Shown here one piece after another: positions 1-14,615 of a stretch of 64,000 nt of DNA. Under the pieces are notes generated by a model. The model was not told the DNA's origin, ran no database searches, and worked only from the letters and a program-made list of their open reading frames with translations. Each line of letters begins with the position of its first letter. Position 1 is the stretch's first letter. The DNA comes from Amoebidium appalachense (lineage: Eukaryota; Ichthyosporea). Position numbers and translations under genes: made by a program. The stretch is taken from contig CAVNZM010000009.1 of the NCBI GenBank assembly GCA_963693365.1, positions 2,604,001-2,668,000 of the forward strand, given 5' to 3'.

Positions 1-144
1 GCCTGTGCAGAATATCATATGTCGGTCAGCACCTCAAGCCCACACAGACACCTAAGATACCTGTCAAGTAACTATACAGCTACACTGTATGTACGGTGTA
101 CACGCCTCGCTACAAATAACCATGTGTCATTATGTATTAAAGAG

Positions 145-188
<44 letters not shown>

Positions 189-318
189 CACACACACACA
201 CACACACAGGGTGGGGCCCACCCGGTATGATGCTAACAGACACACCAGAATGGTCAGGTCCCCGTAAGCGCACGTGCCCACTTGCACCCACAGGTAGCAC
301 GAAAGAAGATAGATTTTG

Positions 319-381
<63 letters not shown>

Positions 382-481
382 AAAAGCACAACTGCCTGCC
401 CTTTCCCTGCACCCACACTAAGTCAACATTCAATTTCGGTGCTACATAGGGAGAGGGGCTGAGTGAAAGTAGAGAAAGGTG

Positions 482-534
<53 letters not shown>

Positions 535-651
535 CACAACTGCCTGCCCTTTCCCTGCACCCACACTAAGTCAACATTCGATTTCGGTGCTGGGTGCTGA
601 CACTTTCCTATCTTTCTTTCTTTTCTTTTTCTTTTTCTTTTTTGGGTGCGT

Positions 652-682
<31 letters not shown>

Positions 683-713
683 TTGGGTGGTTGGTTGGTT
701 GGTTTGAAAAAAG

Positions 714-803
<90 letters not shown>

Positions 804-804
804 T

Positions 805-845
<41 letters not shown>

Positions 846-1005
846 GGTGATGTATTCTTTAGAGGGTTGGAAATATGGAGGAGACAACAAAGAGGAACAA
901 CAAGCGTCACAAAAATGGGAATTTCAAAATCAAACAATTTGTGCGTGCAGGCAGAAGACACTTGAACAGAGCCCATCATCAGGGGGGTTCCTATGCCTTC
1001 ACCAA

Positions 1006-1037
<32 letters not shown>

Positions 1038-1042
1038 CTAAC
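1..1042. repeat. Simple-repeat region at left edge, with a 58-bp duplication
   Basis: No exon could be recognised here. The stretch holds C-runs (about 145-186 and 320-349), A-runs (360-385 and 484-533), a TG tract (about 721-802) and G-runs (about 807-844 and 1008-1037). A 58-bp unit starting GCACAACTGCCTGCCC occurs twice in direct orientation, at 386-443 and 534-591, separated by an A-run. It probably belongs to the last visible intron of the minus-strand cathepsin gene, whose final exon should lie to the left of the window. Confidence 0.7.
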
Positions 1043-3547
1043 CCCATGAGTTGCGGATGACCCAGAACTTGCCCTCCTTCTCGTTCTCTCCCCAGCCCAC
1101 AATCTCCACGTCGTGGTCAATCTCGGTCTCGTTGGTCTTGCCGCGCCACACCCCCCCACGGTAGTTGAAGTTAAGGTCGTCATACGAGATCACACCTGTG
1201 TGTGTGCGTGTTGGTTTTTAGGTGTGTGTAGCTCTACATATTCCCCCACTTCCCCCCCCCTCCCCCCCCAAACACAAAAATTACAAAAAAAAAAAAAAAA
1301 AACCACCCACACACACATTCCTCCTTGCCCGTGGAGCCTACCACTGCAAAGTTTTTTGCCCACTGCATCCGATTCTGATTCTTCAGTCGAAAATGCTATG
1401 CTGCCCCCTTCCACACCACCATCACAATACACACACAAACACACATCTCGTGACACAGACGTCCAAATAGCACACACGCAAACAAAGAAGAACAAGGGAG
1501 CAACAAAGCACACGAAAAGCAACCCCCAAAAACCACAAAAAGCTAGTGGAGGCATAAGCAGTAGTGTGTTTGAGAAGGTGGGGATAGGGTGGAAAGGTGG
1601 ATAGGTGGATGTGCTTGTGGTTGTGCATGTGTGTGTGTGCGCGCGCGGAGCGCGAGTGTTTGCGTGCACTTCTCTCCGTGGGTGTGTTAGCCCCCCTCTC
1701 CCCCCCCACCCCCCTTTTTTTTTGGGGGGGGGGGGGGGGGGGGGGGGGGGAGAGAGGGAGAAGGGGGTTGTGTGTGCTTGCATGTATGTACTTAAGTGTG
1801 TATTACACCCTGGGGAGGGGGGGGGGGGGGGGGGGGGGTTATATACATACCGCAGGTAATGGGGCCGTTCTGGTGGATCTCCATCATCATAGCCTCCACA
1901 CTGCGAGGCACTGGGCCCCACTCCTTCACTGCAATCCCATCCATCGGTCAATACCCTGAACCTCCCTCCCTCCCCCTCCCCCCCAAACACACACACAAAC
2001 ACATTTTTCTCGTATGCTATCGCATAATCATGCCCCCACAATCTCCTCAGAGACCATGTGTCCGCTACCCTCCCCCCTCCCCCCTCCCCCCTCCCCTCCC
2101 CCCCCCCCCCCAACACACACACACACCCACCATATACACACACATGCACACCCACTCATTCAGACGATAGATCCCCATTTGACAACCAAAATCCCACCTT
2201 GAGCACCGGCATCCACACTTAGATCCTACAAATCCGTCATACACCTCGCTAATTATTGAATAACGGAAGCTACGCCATGCGCATGAGAGAAAACCCCAGG
2301 ACAGTATAGGGAAGGTGAAATCAGATTGACAGATATATATTTGGTCAGATAAACTCATCACGAGGGGAAAACTTGGACAAAATGCGAGATATAATTGGAC
2401 AACATGTGGGGGAAACTTGCACAAAATGCAACACAATTTTGGACACAATGGGAGATAGATTTGGCCAGAATGCGAGAAAAACATGGACAAAAAGGAGTTA
2501 AACCCACCGGTGTAGCGGATGGGGTGTTTGATGCCCCAGCACTCCTTCTTGACTGGGGTGCCATACATCATGCAGTTGATGCAGTAGCCCTCAAGGGGAC
2601 ATGCCTTGGCGTTCTTGCCGTACTGTGTGTGCGCCACCCGTACATGTTAGCACCATGCAGCGTTTTTTAAAATACCTTTTGCTCAAGCAAAAAACCGGAC
2701 TGATGTCGGCCACATGAAAACAAAAGGCTAAAGCACTTGTACACTCTTGTACAGTGCTTAACCTCTTGAGGACCGTTAATTTCTCGACATCGAGATCGAG
2801 GTCACCAGCACGGAAACGACCAAGTTTGTGCTCTAATGTGAACATGAAGTTGATAGGAACTAGCCAAATGAAAGTTGCACGAGATTAGAAAATACACTTA
2901 TCCTTCGTCTTATGCCCCAAAAAAAATTGAACTTTACTCTAATAACGATACCCTTGTATTTGGTGTATCTACAAAGGGTGCTTGCCGGCTTGACGAGTCA
3001 ATGACGACATCGAAATGCTGTCAAATGCAATCTTCTGATTGGATCATGGTGAAAATGGCTCCAAATGGCCAAACATGATTGGCCGGTTCAGTCAACATTC
3101 GACGGCAACTCAAAATCTCGAAAGTCACTTCAGAAGCAGATATAAAAGTATACGAAATAATGATATTTTCCCAAAACCATCTTAGTAACGTTTGTAGGTA
3201 CATATACCTGTCGGCATATGCTTTTTTTTATTTATATATATAGCTTTTTCTATCGATTTTGAGCCGCAACAGAGTTGTTTAGGACCCAACCGGGAGCCGG
3301 TAAAATCAATTATTCCGGTCCTCTAGAGGGTGATTATTTTAGTTGTGAGGGTTGCAGCTCTTCCCGATACTGAACCCGTTGTTCCCATTGAACAGGGCTT
3401 GTATTACACACACAGACACTAATAGCTGTGTGTATTCTATCTTGCTTGTATGGAAAACCTTGTTTGCCCCGTCCACCTTATATTTTCACCCGATCCATGC
3501 AAAAACCTTTAACCAACTGCTGCGACCTCCAAACCGTAACAAAAAGC

Positions 3548-3589
<42 letters not shown>

Positions 3590-3746
3590 ACCCCCCCCCC
3601 CCCCCCACACACACACACACAGCACCACCACCACACGTACACACCCCACCCACCCACATAAACACACAAACAGAAGGGGGGGAAGGGGGGAGGGGGGAGA
3701 GGGGGAGGGACAGAATAAATAAAAAACATCAAAGACGATGGCAACG

Positions 3747-3812
<66 letters not shown>

Positions 3813-4094
3813 ACCTTCTTGTAGTCGACAGCGTTGTAAGGGTTGCAGGTCTCGTCGGGCAGACCATAAAGGCGCATGTACTCAAACACGTCACGAGGCT
3901 CACCGCCACCACACCCATTGCTCAGTTTGTGGAAGGGCGCACAGTCCAGAACCGTCTGGCGGCCAAACATTACGGGTGCATACTTGCCGCCCTGTGTGGT
4001 TGGGGGTGGTGGTGGTGAGAAAGGTGTGAGCAACTACACAACTCAAGAAAATGTTCTGCATGTGATCGTGCAATGAAAGGAATCTGCAGAGAAA

Positions 4095-4125
<31 letters not shown>

Positions 4126-5748
4126 TATCCCCTGGTAGATGTTTTCCTTGCATGGCGAGGAAGACATGTACACGAGCAAATTGTTACATCCCAAGCTTGC
4201 AATGAGAACGCTTACCCCCCCCCCCCCCCCCCCCCCGCGAAAAATAAAATAATTTAAAATTCACACACACACACCACCAACCCACACCACTCCTGCAAAA
4301 CACTTCCTTCCTCCTTAGATAGCTCCATATTGTTCTTTCACTTCTTTTCACCACCACCAACGAATCACTAAATGCATCATTCGGTCACACCAATTGTTCG
4401 CATCCTAAACCAGCAACACCTACTGTTTGCACCTCCCTGTATGCACCTCCCATCATCCATTCTTCTCACCCCCAGCACCTACTGTTTGCACCTTCCATCA
4501 TCCATTTTTCTCACCCTTAGCACCCACTGTTTGCACCTTCCAGCACTAACTGTTTGCACCCATTACCTGCTGGATATGGTAGCGGTCCATCAGTGTGGAC
4601 AGGGTGGCATGCAGCCAGCATGAGCCGCAGTAGACGGGGATGTGCTGGTTCCACGAGGGCACACACAGACTGCGCCCGTCCGGCAGCTGGCACCAGTTGT
4701 AGTTGGACGGAAGGCTCTGGAAACACGAACCCCGTGTGAGTTCCATGCTCTTGAACCATTCCTTATGCTACCCCTTTGAACGTTTCCCATTCAATGCTCT
4801 TATACGACCCCCCCCCCCCCCCCCCCTCCCCCGGACCTGCCCTCCAAATCATCCATCGCTCAAGTTTTTGCCTGACTTGATAATCCCCCCCCCCCCCCCC
4901 CCCCCCTCTCCACCATATCACCCAAACCGGGTCTTTTGTCTAGTTTGGATCCTTGTCTTCAACCAACTCACCCACACTTCTGTATCAGAGGCTGCTATCT
5001 GCAATAGCACTCTTCTTCTATGCTCCCCCTTCCCCCCCCCCCCCCCTACCCCTCTCCATGCCCACATAAACCACCGCCATTCCCCCCTCACCCTCCCCCA
5101 TGCCCCCCCTCCCCCTACAAGAGCACTTCACAAAGTACCTCTGCTTACACCAACGAGGAGACGGAGCCATACACGAGCTTTACGAAATGTCGAAACTGGA
5201 AACAACCGCACCATGATCTAATTATCCAATGTTACAAGCAACCTAGCAAACCGAGAGAGTAGTGAAAGTGGGAAAGTTGCTGCTCAACGGCAAGCCAATG
5301 CAAAAAAAGGAAACTCGAAAAGGCCAACAAGGAATACATAAGAGAAGGTGTCTAAGGTGTGTGGGTATACACGTGTAAGTATACACCGAAGAGCTACTCA
5401 GTGGACACGGTAACCCCATGAGAAGAGCAAGCACTGCCTTTTGTTTGTGTGCATGTGAGGAGGGGGAGGATGAGGGGGAGCTGGGGAGAGGATTAGAAGG
5501 TACACGAAAACACAAGAGAAAGCAACAGTGTAGGTAAACAGACAAACATGGAACTTGGCACACCATCAGCAGCAACAAAATCATCATAAGACGGATATTT
5601 TACCCCACACTAGAGCACGGTTTGCCTTCAACATGCAAATAAAAGCTAACAATCGAGCTAGCCGTACCTCTGCAGATTGCTTGATGGCGTTCAAGTCAGC
5701 CATGCTGTTCGGATGAGCAGCACGAATTGCTTCAGACTCTGCCTGGCG

Positions 5749-5790
<42 letters not shown>

Positions 5791-6335
5791 GGGGTGTGTA
5801 TGTGCGCATGCGCAAGGAGAGGATTCCGGGAAAGTAAGCCGGGGGAGGGGGGGAGGGGGGGGGGGGGAGATGGAGACAAGTGAAGGGGATTGAGAATGAT
5901 TAGTACCTGACAGCAACACAAATCAACAGGAAAAAGTCATTTCCAAAGTGTTGCCCCTTCAAAGCATGCCCTGCCGCAGGCCTGGGTCGACAGGCCTTGT
6001 GTTGCTGGCTCTTGAAATTGAAACTTTAATAGCAAGGGTGTAGTTGTTTTTATGCCAAATCATACTAAACGATTTTTCGTAAAGAAACCGGCGAAACTGA
6101 GCCCAGCCATGAATACGGACACTCGACGGCACAATCACAGTGATGAAGGCAAAAACAAGCCCGAAGAGAACTGGCTTCATCCACGTCCTTCTGCAAGCAC
6201 AGTTCTGGCCAACCGAAAAGATAGAAAACTGCCTGGAGAAGCGAGAAGTTAGCTTACCTGTCGGCGCAGCTCAGGGTCAGAGTAGCAGCCAGCATGGGCC
6301 AGGCCCACAACGGAGAGAATTCCAAACAACTTCAT
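1043..6335 (-). CDS. Cathepsin Z/X-type cysteine protease, 7 exons, 3' end missing
   Basis: Papain-family (C1A) lysosomal or secreted peptidase; cathepsin X/Z acts as a carboxypeptidase. Exons read on the minus strand: 6335-6258, 5748-5668, 4716-4567, 3991-3815, 2622-2508, 1928-1851 and 1195-1043. All junctions are GT-AG and in phase, giving 277 codons. Exon 1 encodes a signal peptide (MKLFGILSVVGLAHAG). Exon 3 carries the cathepsin X hallmark QHIP followed by YCGSCW, with catalytic Cys about residue 86 and oxyanion Gln about 77. Exon 4 has the LPDETCNPYNA segment. Exon 7 has the catalytic His (about 254, in IDHDVEIVGWG) and Asn (about 275, in RNSWG). Human cathepsin Z is 303 aa, so about 25 C-terminal residues are missing, presumably left of the window. 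The short propeptide fits the family. A 3' splice site at 6346 just upstream of the ATG implies a leader exon further 5'. The family call is secure; exon 2's exact start (5748 or 6 nt later) is not. Confidence 0.88.
3550..3814. repeat. Intronic C-runs and CA tracts (cathepsin intron 4)
   Basis: Two C-runs (about 3550-3605 and 3749-3798) with CA/CCA microsatellites and a purine patch (GGGGGAAGGGGGG, about 3677-3710) lie just inside the 5' end of the intron that starts at 3814 on the minus strand. On the transcribed sense strand these read as TG then poly-G. Confidence 0.8.
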
Positions 6336-6345
6336 TCTCTGATGC

Positions 6346-7127
6346 CTGTAAAGAAAGAACAAGGGTTTTAGTTTCACATGTCCCTTCGCAGCAGAGTCTT
6401 CGCAAACAGCAAAAAGCGTTCAACCTGCACCTAAGAAGCCCTTAGCTTTAAAAATCTTCCACCTACTCACGTAGATGATAATATTCCAAACAGGAATATG
6501 TACGGCTGTTATAATACCAGAGAGGCTCATGCTTCGACAATACAACCCAAACAAGCATGTTATTCTTTCCTGGACACCCTCCTATTTTTTTCCCAAAATG
6601 TCAGGGCTGCCAACCACACCAGCGTAGCTAATCCCCCAGTTGCTCCCTTTCTCCAAATCTCACACAAACCTTAAACCGAAACTTTCTCACCACCCTCTCC
6701 ATGTAGAAAACGGTGTCTCCCATCCCACTGTGCCAAAATCTTTCGTTCTCTTTGCGCCAACCCCAACCTGCCTTACCATGCCAATACAGCTACTATACCA
6801 CACTTCTTCCATAGCACTAAAAAAGAATAGCTAGCAAAAGCTGTAAACCTGCTTCGTTCATTCAAGCGCATTGAAACACCAAAAACTTACTTTTACAAAC
6901 GACACAAACGCACGTTCATGCAGGGCAGTCTGAAACTGACTGGCCCGGGAGGTAAAGTTTTGTTTTGGTCGTGACGTCAGAGGCTCGCCTGACAAAACAC
7001 CCATATATGGCAGTTGCCGTTTTCAACCAATCGGAAGCCTGCCACAAGGTAGATGGCGCGATTTTTTTTTTTTTTTTTTTTTTTGTTCCCAGCTTAAGCG
7101 GGGCAAACTTGGAAAGAAAGAAAAAGG

Positions 7128-7163
<36 letters not shown>

Positions 7164-7320
7164 GACACGTCTCCTACAACTATATGGCTTGTTGCGAACT
7201 TGAGAGCTGTTGGCTTGGTGCCAATACCTAGTCACCATAACAGCCTTGTGCGCTTACGGTGCATGCATCCTGCATATGCATTAGCATGTGATGGCCGCCA
7301 GTGGCCCGGTCTCGAAAACT

Positions 7321-7375
<55 letters not shown>

Positions 7376-9639
7376 CCCCCCTACCCTCCTTGCCCCAGAG
7401 CCCTAGCTATAACAGCACACACAATATGGGGAACACAAGGACACCATGGCTGCCCCTGCAAGTAAAAAAAAGGATCATTAACCACAAAAAAAAAAGGGGG
7501 GGGAAGAAAGAAAAAGACATTCAACTTGTTGCCATGGTAAGGACTTGACGGCCCCTGATCTCACTGCAGATTTGTGTATCATAGGTGGAGCACATGTATT
7601 GACCTGGGAGTTGTACATAGGGTGTTATCACAGGACTCGTGTACACAATATCAGTAGGCATGATACCTGAGAAAGCGAGAGCTGAATTTGAACGAGGAGC
7701 TGTGCCAAGTAGCGCATTTAAATTTCAAGGGGCCCGGACATGCTAGCACGATGTGACACAAAAAAACGAAAGCAAGGTTATACACTTATAAACGAGGCAG
7801 GTGTGCCAAGCAGTTGTTTTCAGCCGTACCAGCGTGCGCATGCCCCACCCCTTGAAAGAGACGCTTGCAATAAAATTCTGATGCCAGGCATAGACTCGGA
7901 CACGTGGAAGGCCCTAACTTCAGGAAACGTAAAGACAACGTTAACTCACATGCTGAATGGCCCGTGTACACATAGTGCAACAACAGCTCCGTCTGCCAGT
8001 GTATTGAAACACTTCTTATATATTTTCATAGATATACTCTCCACAATAATTGTGAAGGAGTAAAGTTGTTCCGTGTGTGACACATGTGTACTACCCTCGG
8101 TCACACAACTGCCAAAAAAAAGAGATATCAGAATAAATGTGGAGCAGAGGCAGGATTCGGTCCTGTGACCTCTGTAAGAGACAATCACTTCTACATAGCG
8201 GATCGAGAGTAGAGAGGTTCGCAGGAAGTTGTTCGAGATCTCGGATCCTCCGGCAGTACCATCTGAGGATGGTCCGGCTGGAGTGCACGCACATGAGCGG
8301 ATGCCAGTCCGCGATTACATCGTCCAATAGGATTACAGATAGTCTCTCAGGAATAATAAATCGGGATTATGTACTAGCCAATAAGAAGACAGTTATGGTT
8401 CCTGGCGTATGCGGCCCCAGGCGGTCCCCAAGTACGCGGGGGTGGGATAGGCGGGAACAGGCTAAGTACGTGACTGGGAAGAGCAAGAATAAACAGATAG
8501 ACTATTCTATCATAACAAGAGAGCCTCGGAGAGAAGAGTGGCACCCTTCAACAAGTTGGATTGCGACACCCATCATGCCCGTGACCACACGTGTGTGACG
8601 TCATCGAATCGCTGAGTGTTTATGGAGATCTTGAACCCCTGGCAAATCATGGGACCTGCATTTTTCCAATATTATCAGAATTTTCTCCCTTTCAAGTTTA
8701 AAACATAGTAATACATTAGTTTCGAAAAAATAAAGGTTATGTATGCCCCATAGCTTTCGAATATTTTATAAAATAAAAAATAAAACAAGGGTGAATGAAG
8801 AAAATTTTAGGAATCATGAGGATAGTTCACACAGCATTGTGAGAGCAAGAACACAAAATCATAAAACCCCTCAGCACACAGTTTCTCGATTCATCAAGAG
8901 TTTAGAGAGATTGTTAGCAGTTGCTACCAAGACCTGGATATCTCAAGTAAGCCAAACGTTTCTGATAAGTATGAAGCTTTTCTCGTTTTATGATCTTTAA
9001 CAGGGCATATTCATCTTGGATCACTGGGCCGCTTATCCTGGATTCTAAGTCCTAAGTATCTTTCCCTCGAGTAAACAGCGTAAACCCCATCATAACCTAG
9101 GAGCTCAGTCAGTGTATTTAGGTCACCCTAATTTGGGTGTTGTGACCAGGGTTCTGATTTCCATGTTATTTTGATTTTTGTTTCCCGATTGCGGCTTCCC
9201 GATTTCCTGCTGGCAACATGCATCACAAAGGGCTCATTCTTTAAGAAAGCACCGTTAAACCGATTTTTATTAATATAGCCGACAAGTTTAAAGCAGAGGC
9301 TTTCCATAATTTCTGAAATATTATATGCTATAATGTAGTGTAATCAGAAGTGTAATCTAGATCTACAAATTTAACGTTCACCACCTCTCATTCTGAAATA
9401 CCAAGATTGAGAACCGTAATTATTGATTGTGTTACCAACCTTGTAAGAGTGCAACTAGGGGGTCAGCATATAGCCAGTCGCATTTCTAAGTTCGTCATCC
9501 GCTCGAGGGATCGTGAACGGTAAAACTGTGGCAACTTCCGCGAAAGCTATAAAGTCCCTCTTGGATATAGTTTTGTATATTATTCTCCCTCATCATTCCT
9601 GAGTACACTCTCTGCTTCTCTGAAAACTAACGACAGAAA
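6346..9639. other. Intergenic region between the divergent cathepsin and ALDH genes
   Basis: This is the shared upstream region of two genes transcribed away from each other, so both promoters should lie here. It contains T/A homopolymers (7063-7084 and 7131-7160), a C-run (7322-7374) and otherwise fairly balanced sequence. No open frame here resembles a protein, and no tRNA or convincing TATA box was seen. A leader exon for the cathepsin gene is expected because of the acceptor at 6346. Confidence 0.5.
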
Positions 9640-10488
9640 ATGGTGTCGAAAGCTGAGCAAGCGGGTACGACCACGCCCTTCGATGGGATCTGCACGTTGG
9701 ATAATCTCAAGGTGGGTAAACGTGTCCGCACACCCATTTACAACGGGATTATAATTCCCCATCCTTCACTGTGCACCACACGTTCTGCTTGCATTATGCT
9801 AACTGCGAACTCCTCGTTGTGTCAAGTCAAACCTATAAAACGTCTTTTCACTTGACTGTTTACATTGCGTGCAAACTTATACAGCTTCCACCAAACAATA
9901 CATGGACCATGCGTGAAAATCGCAGGGGGTTGATGGAACATGCTTAAAGCACCCACCCCATCCCTCATCCCTCGATATCTTTCCAGTTTACAACATACCA
10001 AAAGCTTTTGCCCTTATCCTTATACCTCCCATCTTCCTCCACATTCTGCTTACCGAGTCACTGTGCATTTGCATGGTTCGTACATCTACCATTTGCAAGC
10101 ATGTCACCCACCCACAAGAATGTCATCAAGATATTCGGCCCAAACTCCTCCCTGCGATTTGGCTTTACCTGCAGTCAGTTGAATCTCCACGCGTGCACAA
10201 ATAAAATCGCCTTATGAAGCACAAATTCCCAATATTCTCTCTTACATCAACTAAAAGCTTGATATGATTGATAAATTGTGAAAGTGTTTTCAAGATTTGC
10301 GCTTTGATCCCTTCCATAGACAACTAAATCCGCGTTCTGCTTTGTCCGGATCACCAGGTCATACAAGCAACCGTTTTGCCACCCTTTTTTTATATTATAA
10401 CCTTTTTGATTAGCTTGGCTTTTTTGTCATTGCAAAGTTCTTCATTGACTTTCGAATCGAAGTTAGATTCGCAGATGCACTCTGGACT

Positions 10489-10520
<32 letters not shown>

Positions 10521-11031
10521 TTCTGCTCAACACACTCGACCCATCTTTCTTCTGGTGCTCTTTTTCCCTTACTTGTTTTCTCGATAACTTCAAAAAAGTT
10601 GAAATGTTTTGATTTCTCATGTTGCCTTGACAGGATGTGAGGGAGAACCTTCGCCAAGTCTTTGCGTCTGGAAAGACGCTGCCGTATGCCTGGCGTCACA
10701 AGGTATACAGTGTCAAAGAAATTGCAGTGCGGGTTAAGGTTCTGTGCATCTCTTAAAATCAATGAATATTGCAGCCGAAAAGGAAGAAAGGGAGTGTAGT
10801 ATGGTTGCAGCCCACCACACACACGCACACACACACACGCGCGCGCGCACACACACGCACGCACACATACATGTGTGTGCAGGCCTGCACACACACACAC
10901 ACACAAATGCAAGTTGGGACATGTGTTCACTGCTGTGCATTTGGGCCGCTCCTCTTCCCCCCTTCCCCCCACCTGCTGCCCGCCCCGCCCCGCACCCCAC
11001 ACACATACACACATATAGCACATACACACAC

Positions 11032-11074
<43 letters not shown>

Positions 11075-11211
11075 CCCGTTTTTTCTTGAATGTCACCAAC
11101 ATTCTTTCGGATAAAACTGAGCATGTCTTTGTTTTGCAGCAACTGAAGCAGCTCGAGAAACTGTTGGTTGAGAATGAAGACAACATCATCGGTGCCGTTA
11201 TGGTTTTTTAG

Positions 11212-11243
<32 letters not shown>

Positions 11244-12602
11244 CCCCGCCCCACCCGCCCCTTCCATCTGCCTGTTCCCCCGCCCTTGCTGGTCTCCCCT
11301 CCCTTTTCGCATAGAGTAGATGGTCAATCGGTTTATGTGGCCACCCTGAAACTCTATAATTATTGAGGAAAAAAAATCATCTCTAGCTTACGGCGCGAAG
11401 CGAAGCGAACATTGTGCGAGGTTGTAATATCTACACTCTCTCGACATCTAAGATCGATATTAGCTATATATTCCCACTTTCTCGATACCTAAAAGACATA
11501 TATTCCCACTATCTCAGTGACTTGACATATACTCTCATTATCTTGATATCTAGACATACACCCCCATTATCTCGTTATCTAGACACATTTTCTACTTCCT
11601 CAAACTGCGTCGATATCTAGGCATGTTTTATTCTCACTAATTCGATATTATCTAGACTATTCCCACCATTTCAAAACTTTCTAGACATACATTCCCACTA
11701 TTCCGTCTTGGCTTATAATCTCGATATCTAGAAATATGTCCCCACTATCTCAATATCTAGACATTTATTCTCCATATCTGGAAATCTAGATATATGTTAT
11801 TCCTCTATATCAATGCCAAGACATATTTTCGTTATCTCGCCATCTAACCAGTTTTTTTTTTCTCCCTCCCTCCTTCCCCAACAGCAAGACCTTGGGAAAA
11901 AGACGAAGCTAGAAGCAGCCGCAAGCGACTGGGCAGTTCCCCTGAAGGTAGTCAGAAGTTGCATACGGAACCTAAGTGGTTGGATGAAGCCTCGCTCAAA
12001 GTATTCCCCACTGCTTCTGTTCCCGGCATCATCGGAAATCATCCCGTCACCAAAGGGGACCGTGCTGATTCTGTCTCCTTGGGTACTGATTTTCCCCCTT
12101 CTTTTTCTATCGTTTCTTTCTTTCTTTCTTCTTTTCTGTCTTCTTTCTTTTCTTTTCTTTTCTTTTTTTCTTTTCTTTTCTTTTTCTCTTTTCTTTTCTT
12201 CTTTTTTGTGTGTGTGCAATGTCTAAATTCCTTTTTATGTCTGTAAGTAGGAATGGGAAATGGGGAAAAGGAGAAACGGGGTTCGGATGTGGAACACGAT
12301 ACGAGCAGAACTACACGATGGGAAAAACGGTAAAGGGCACGTGCTAAAGCAGGCGTTCAAGAACCCAACATCGGGAACCCATTTTTTTTCCCGGGGGGGG
12401 GGGGGGGGGGGGGGGGGGGGAGGGGGGACACACTGCACACACACACACACACACAATGCAGTAATGAATCCCTTTTCGAGAAGGCGGGAAAGCGTTGATC
12501 CAAGCATATGCCTAAACACGTGCACATGTATGCATTGGCTGCCACACAACCACGCACACACATACGAACGTGCACACGCACATCCGAGAGATTGCGCACA
12601 CG

Positions 12603-12637
<35 letters not shown>

Positions 12638-13410
12638 ATGCACACACACGCGCACGCGCCAATACCACCACCTTTGTGATACACCCCTTTCACCTCTCAC
12701 CACACACACAGCACACACATGCATACACCTCCATGTTCACTTACAGGTAGAGGCACAACCAGTTGAAGGGCACGTGTATACTTCATGCTTGTGTAGGGTT
12801 GTGTGTTGTGTTCGTGTACGTGTGTGGGTGTGGGTGTGGGTTTGTGGGTGTAGTGAGCTCATGCGTGAAAACATGCCCTGTTTTTGTGTTTGTGTGTGTA
12901 AACACGGGCTACTTGTGCACACGGACATATGTGTGCCTGCATGTGTGTGCGCGTTTGTGTGGTGTGGGTCAAAGTGTGTGTGTGCGTAGCGTGTGCGCGC
13001 CTGTGCGTGTGTGCATGGTTGTGTTTGTCTGTGAGTGTGTGTTTGTGCAGATATCTTGGTAACAGTTTGTCCACTAACCTTGCAATGACTGCTTGTGTTT
13101 TCGACTTTGACTAACACTGGAATATACCGAAATGGGTCGACACAGAACTACCCGGTGCAGCTAGGTACTCCTCTCTACCCCTCCCCCCCCCCCCCCCCCC
13201 CCCCCCCCGGCCCCGCCCCGCCTCTCCCTCCCCACCTTCCCCCCGCCTCCTTTGCCCCTCTTTCGGAGCACGTTTCTACCCCGTTCCGTAGTTTCCTCGA
13301 TTTCACCCAATCCTTGTTGTCAAGCACACACAAGGTGCCTTGGATGCTTTTTCACGGGGTTTTTCGAGGACACACCATTCTATTCATTTTATCCCCCCTT
13401 CCCCCCCTTC

Positions 13411-13446
<36 letters not shown>

Positions 13447-13737
13447 ACAAAAAAAAATAAAAAAAATACTAAAATATAAAGAAAACCTGATTCTCCCATG
13501 CTTGTGTTTCCTTCACTTTGAGGGACAGTTTTGTGACACACAATAAAGAGATACGGCAGCCAACGAATGTGCATGTAAGCAAGCACAAACAAGCACACAC
13601 ACACTTACACAGACATGTGCGGGCGGACGTGTTCACGCACACACGCACACAAACACCAGCACACCAATATACGTATACACCCGCACATACGTGGAGTTGC
13701 ACAAGCGCGATACACGTACAAGGCGCCCGCGCGCGCA

Positions 13738-13790
<53 letters not shown>

Positions 13791-14238
13791 AAGCACATAC
13801 CACACTCCATTTTAGGCATGCAATCTACTATACGTAGTTTCCCGCCAACCCAACATAATGTATAGGAGCAAAGTGTCACGTCTCTTCCACACAGCGCTCT
13901 CACTTTTCATCTACAATGATCTCATGGCCCTTACCTAATCTGATTGTTTGCCATGCACAGCCATCATCCCATTGGCTGGTGCCATAGCTGCAGGCAACAC
14001 GGTGCTACTAAAGGTGTCTCCCTTCTCAGCCAACATTGCACGAGTTCTCTGTGAGCTGATTCCAAAGTAACCCCCCCCCCCCCCCCCCCCCCCCCCCTCG
14101 CTCTCTCGCCCTCTCTCTCTCTCTCTGTCTCTCTGTCTGTCTGACTCTCCCCGCTCACCCCATCTTCCCTCCTCTGTCTCACTCTTTTTTCTGCTCCCGC
14201 CCTCCCCCCTCCCCCCCCTCCCCCCCCCCCCCTCCCCC

Positions 14239-14285
<47 letters not shown>

Positions 14286-14567
14286 ACACGCACACACACA
14301 AACACACAACCCCTCATCTTTCCCCCTTACTCCTGCTTCCATCCTCACGTTTTACCTCTCGATTTCCGCTGTGTTGGCAACCACAAAGAACACCTTTGTT
14401 AGTGTGCTTTGTGCCCATATGTGGTGGTTGGGCAGACGGACGGTCTAGGGCAGGCATACCCCCCTCCCCCCTCTCCCCCTCTCCCCCCCTCCCCCCCCCC
14501 CCCCCCGGGAGTGCCTCTCTCCCCCAAACACACACATACACACATGCACCACCCCCTTCCCCCCCCC

Positions 14568-14615
<48 letters not shown>

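Noticed and set aside
214-310. Possible last exon of the cathepsin gene (minus strand)
   Set aside because: Frames there do not contain the expected tyrosine-tryptophan-Gly / arginine-rich C-terminal pattern, and no convincing acceptor was seen.
72-416. Long frames full of Pro, Gly, Val-Cys or Thr-His
   Set aside because: They are translations of C/G-runs and CA/TG repeats, here and across the window; no non-repeat coding signal.
8137-8598. 153-aa plus-strand ORF between the two host genes
   Set aside because: Composition and codon pattern not protein-like, no start context or domain; a tRNA-like look around 8150-8200 did not give a cloverleaf.
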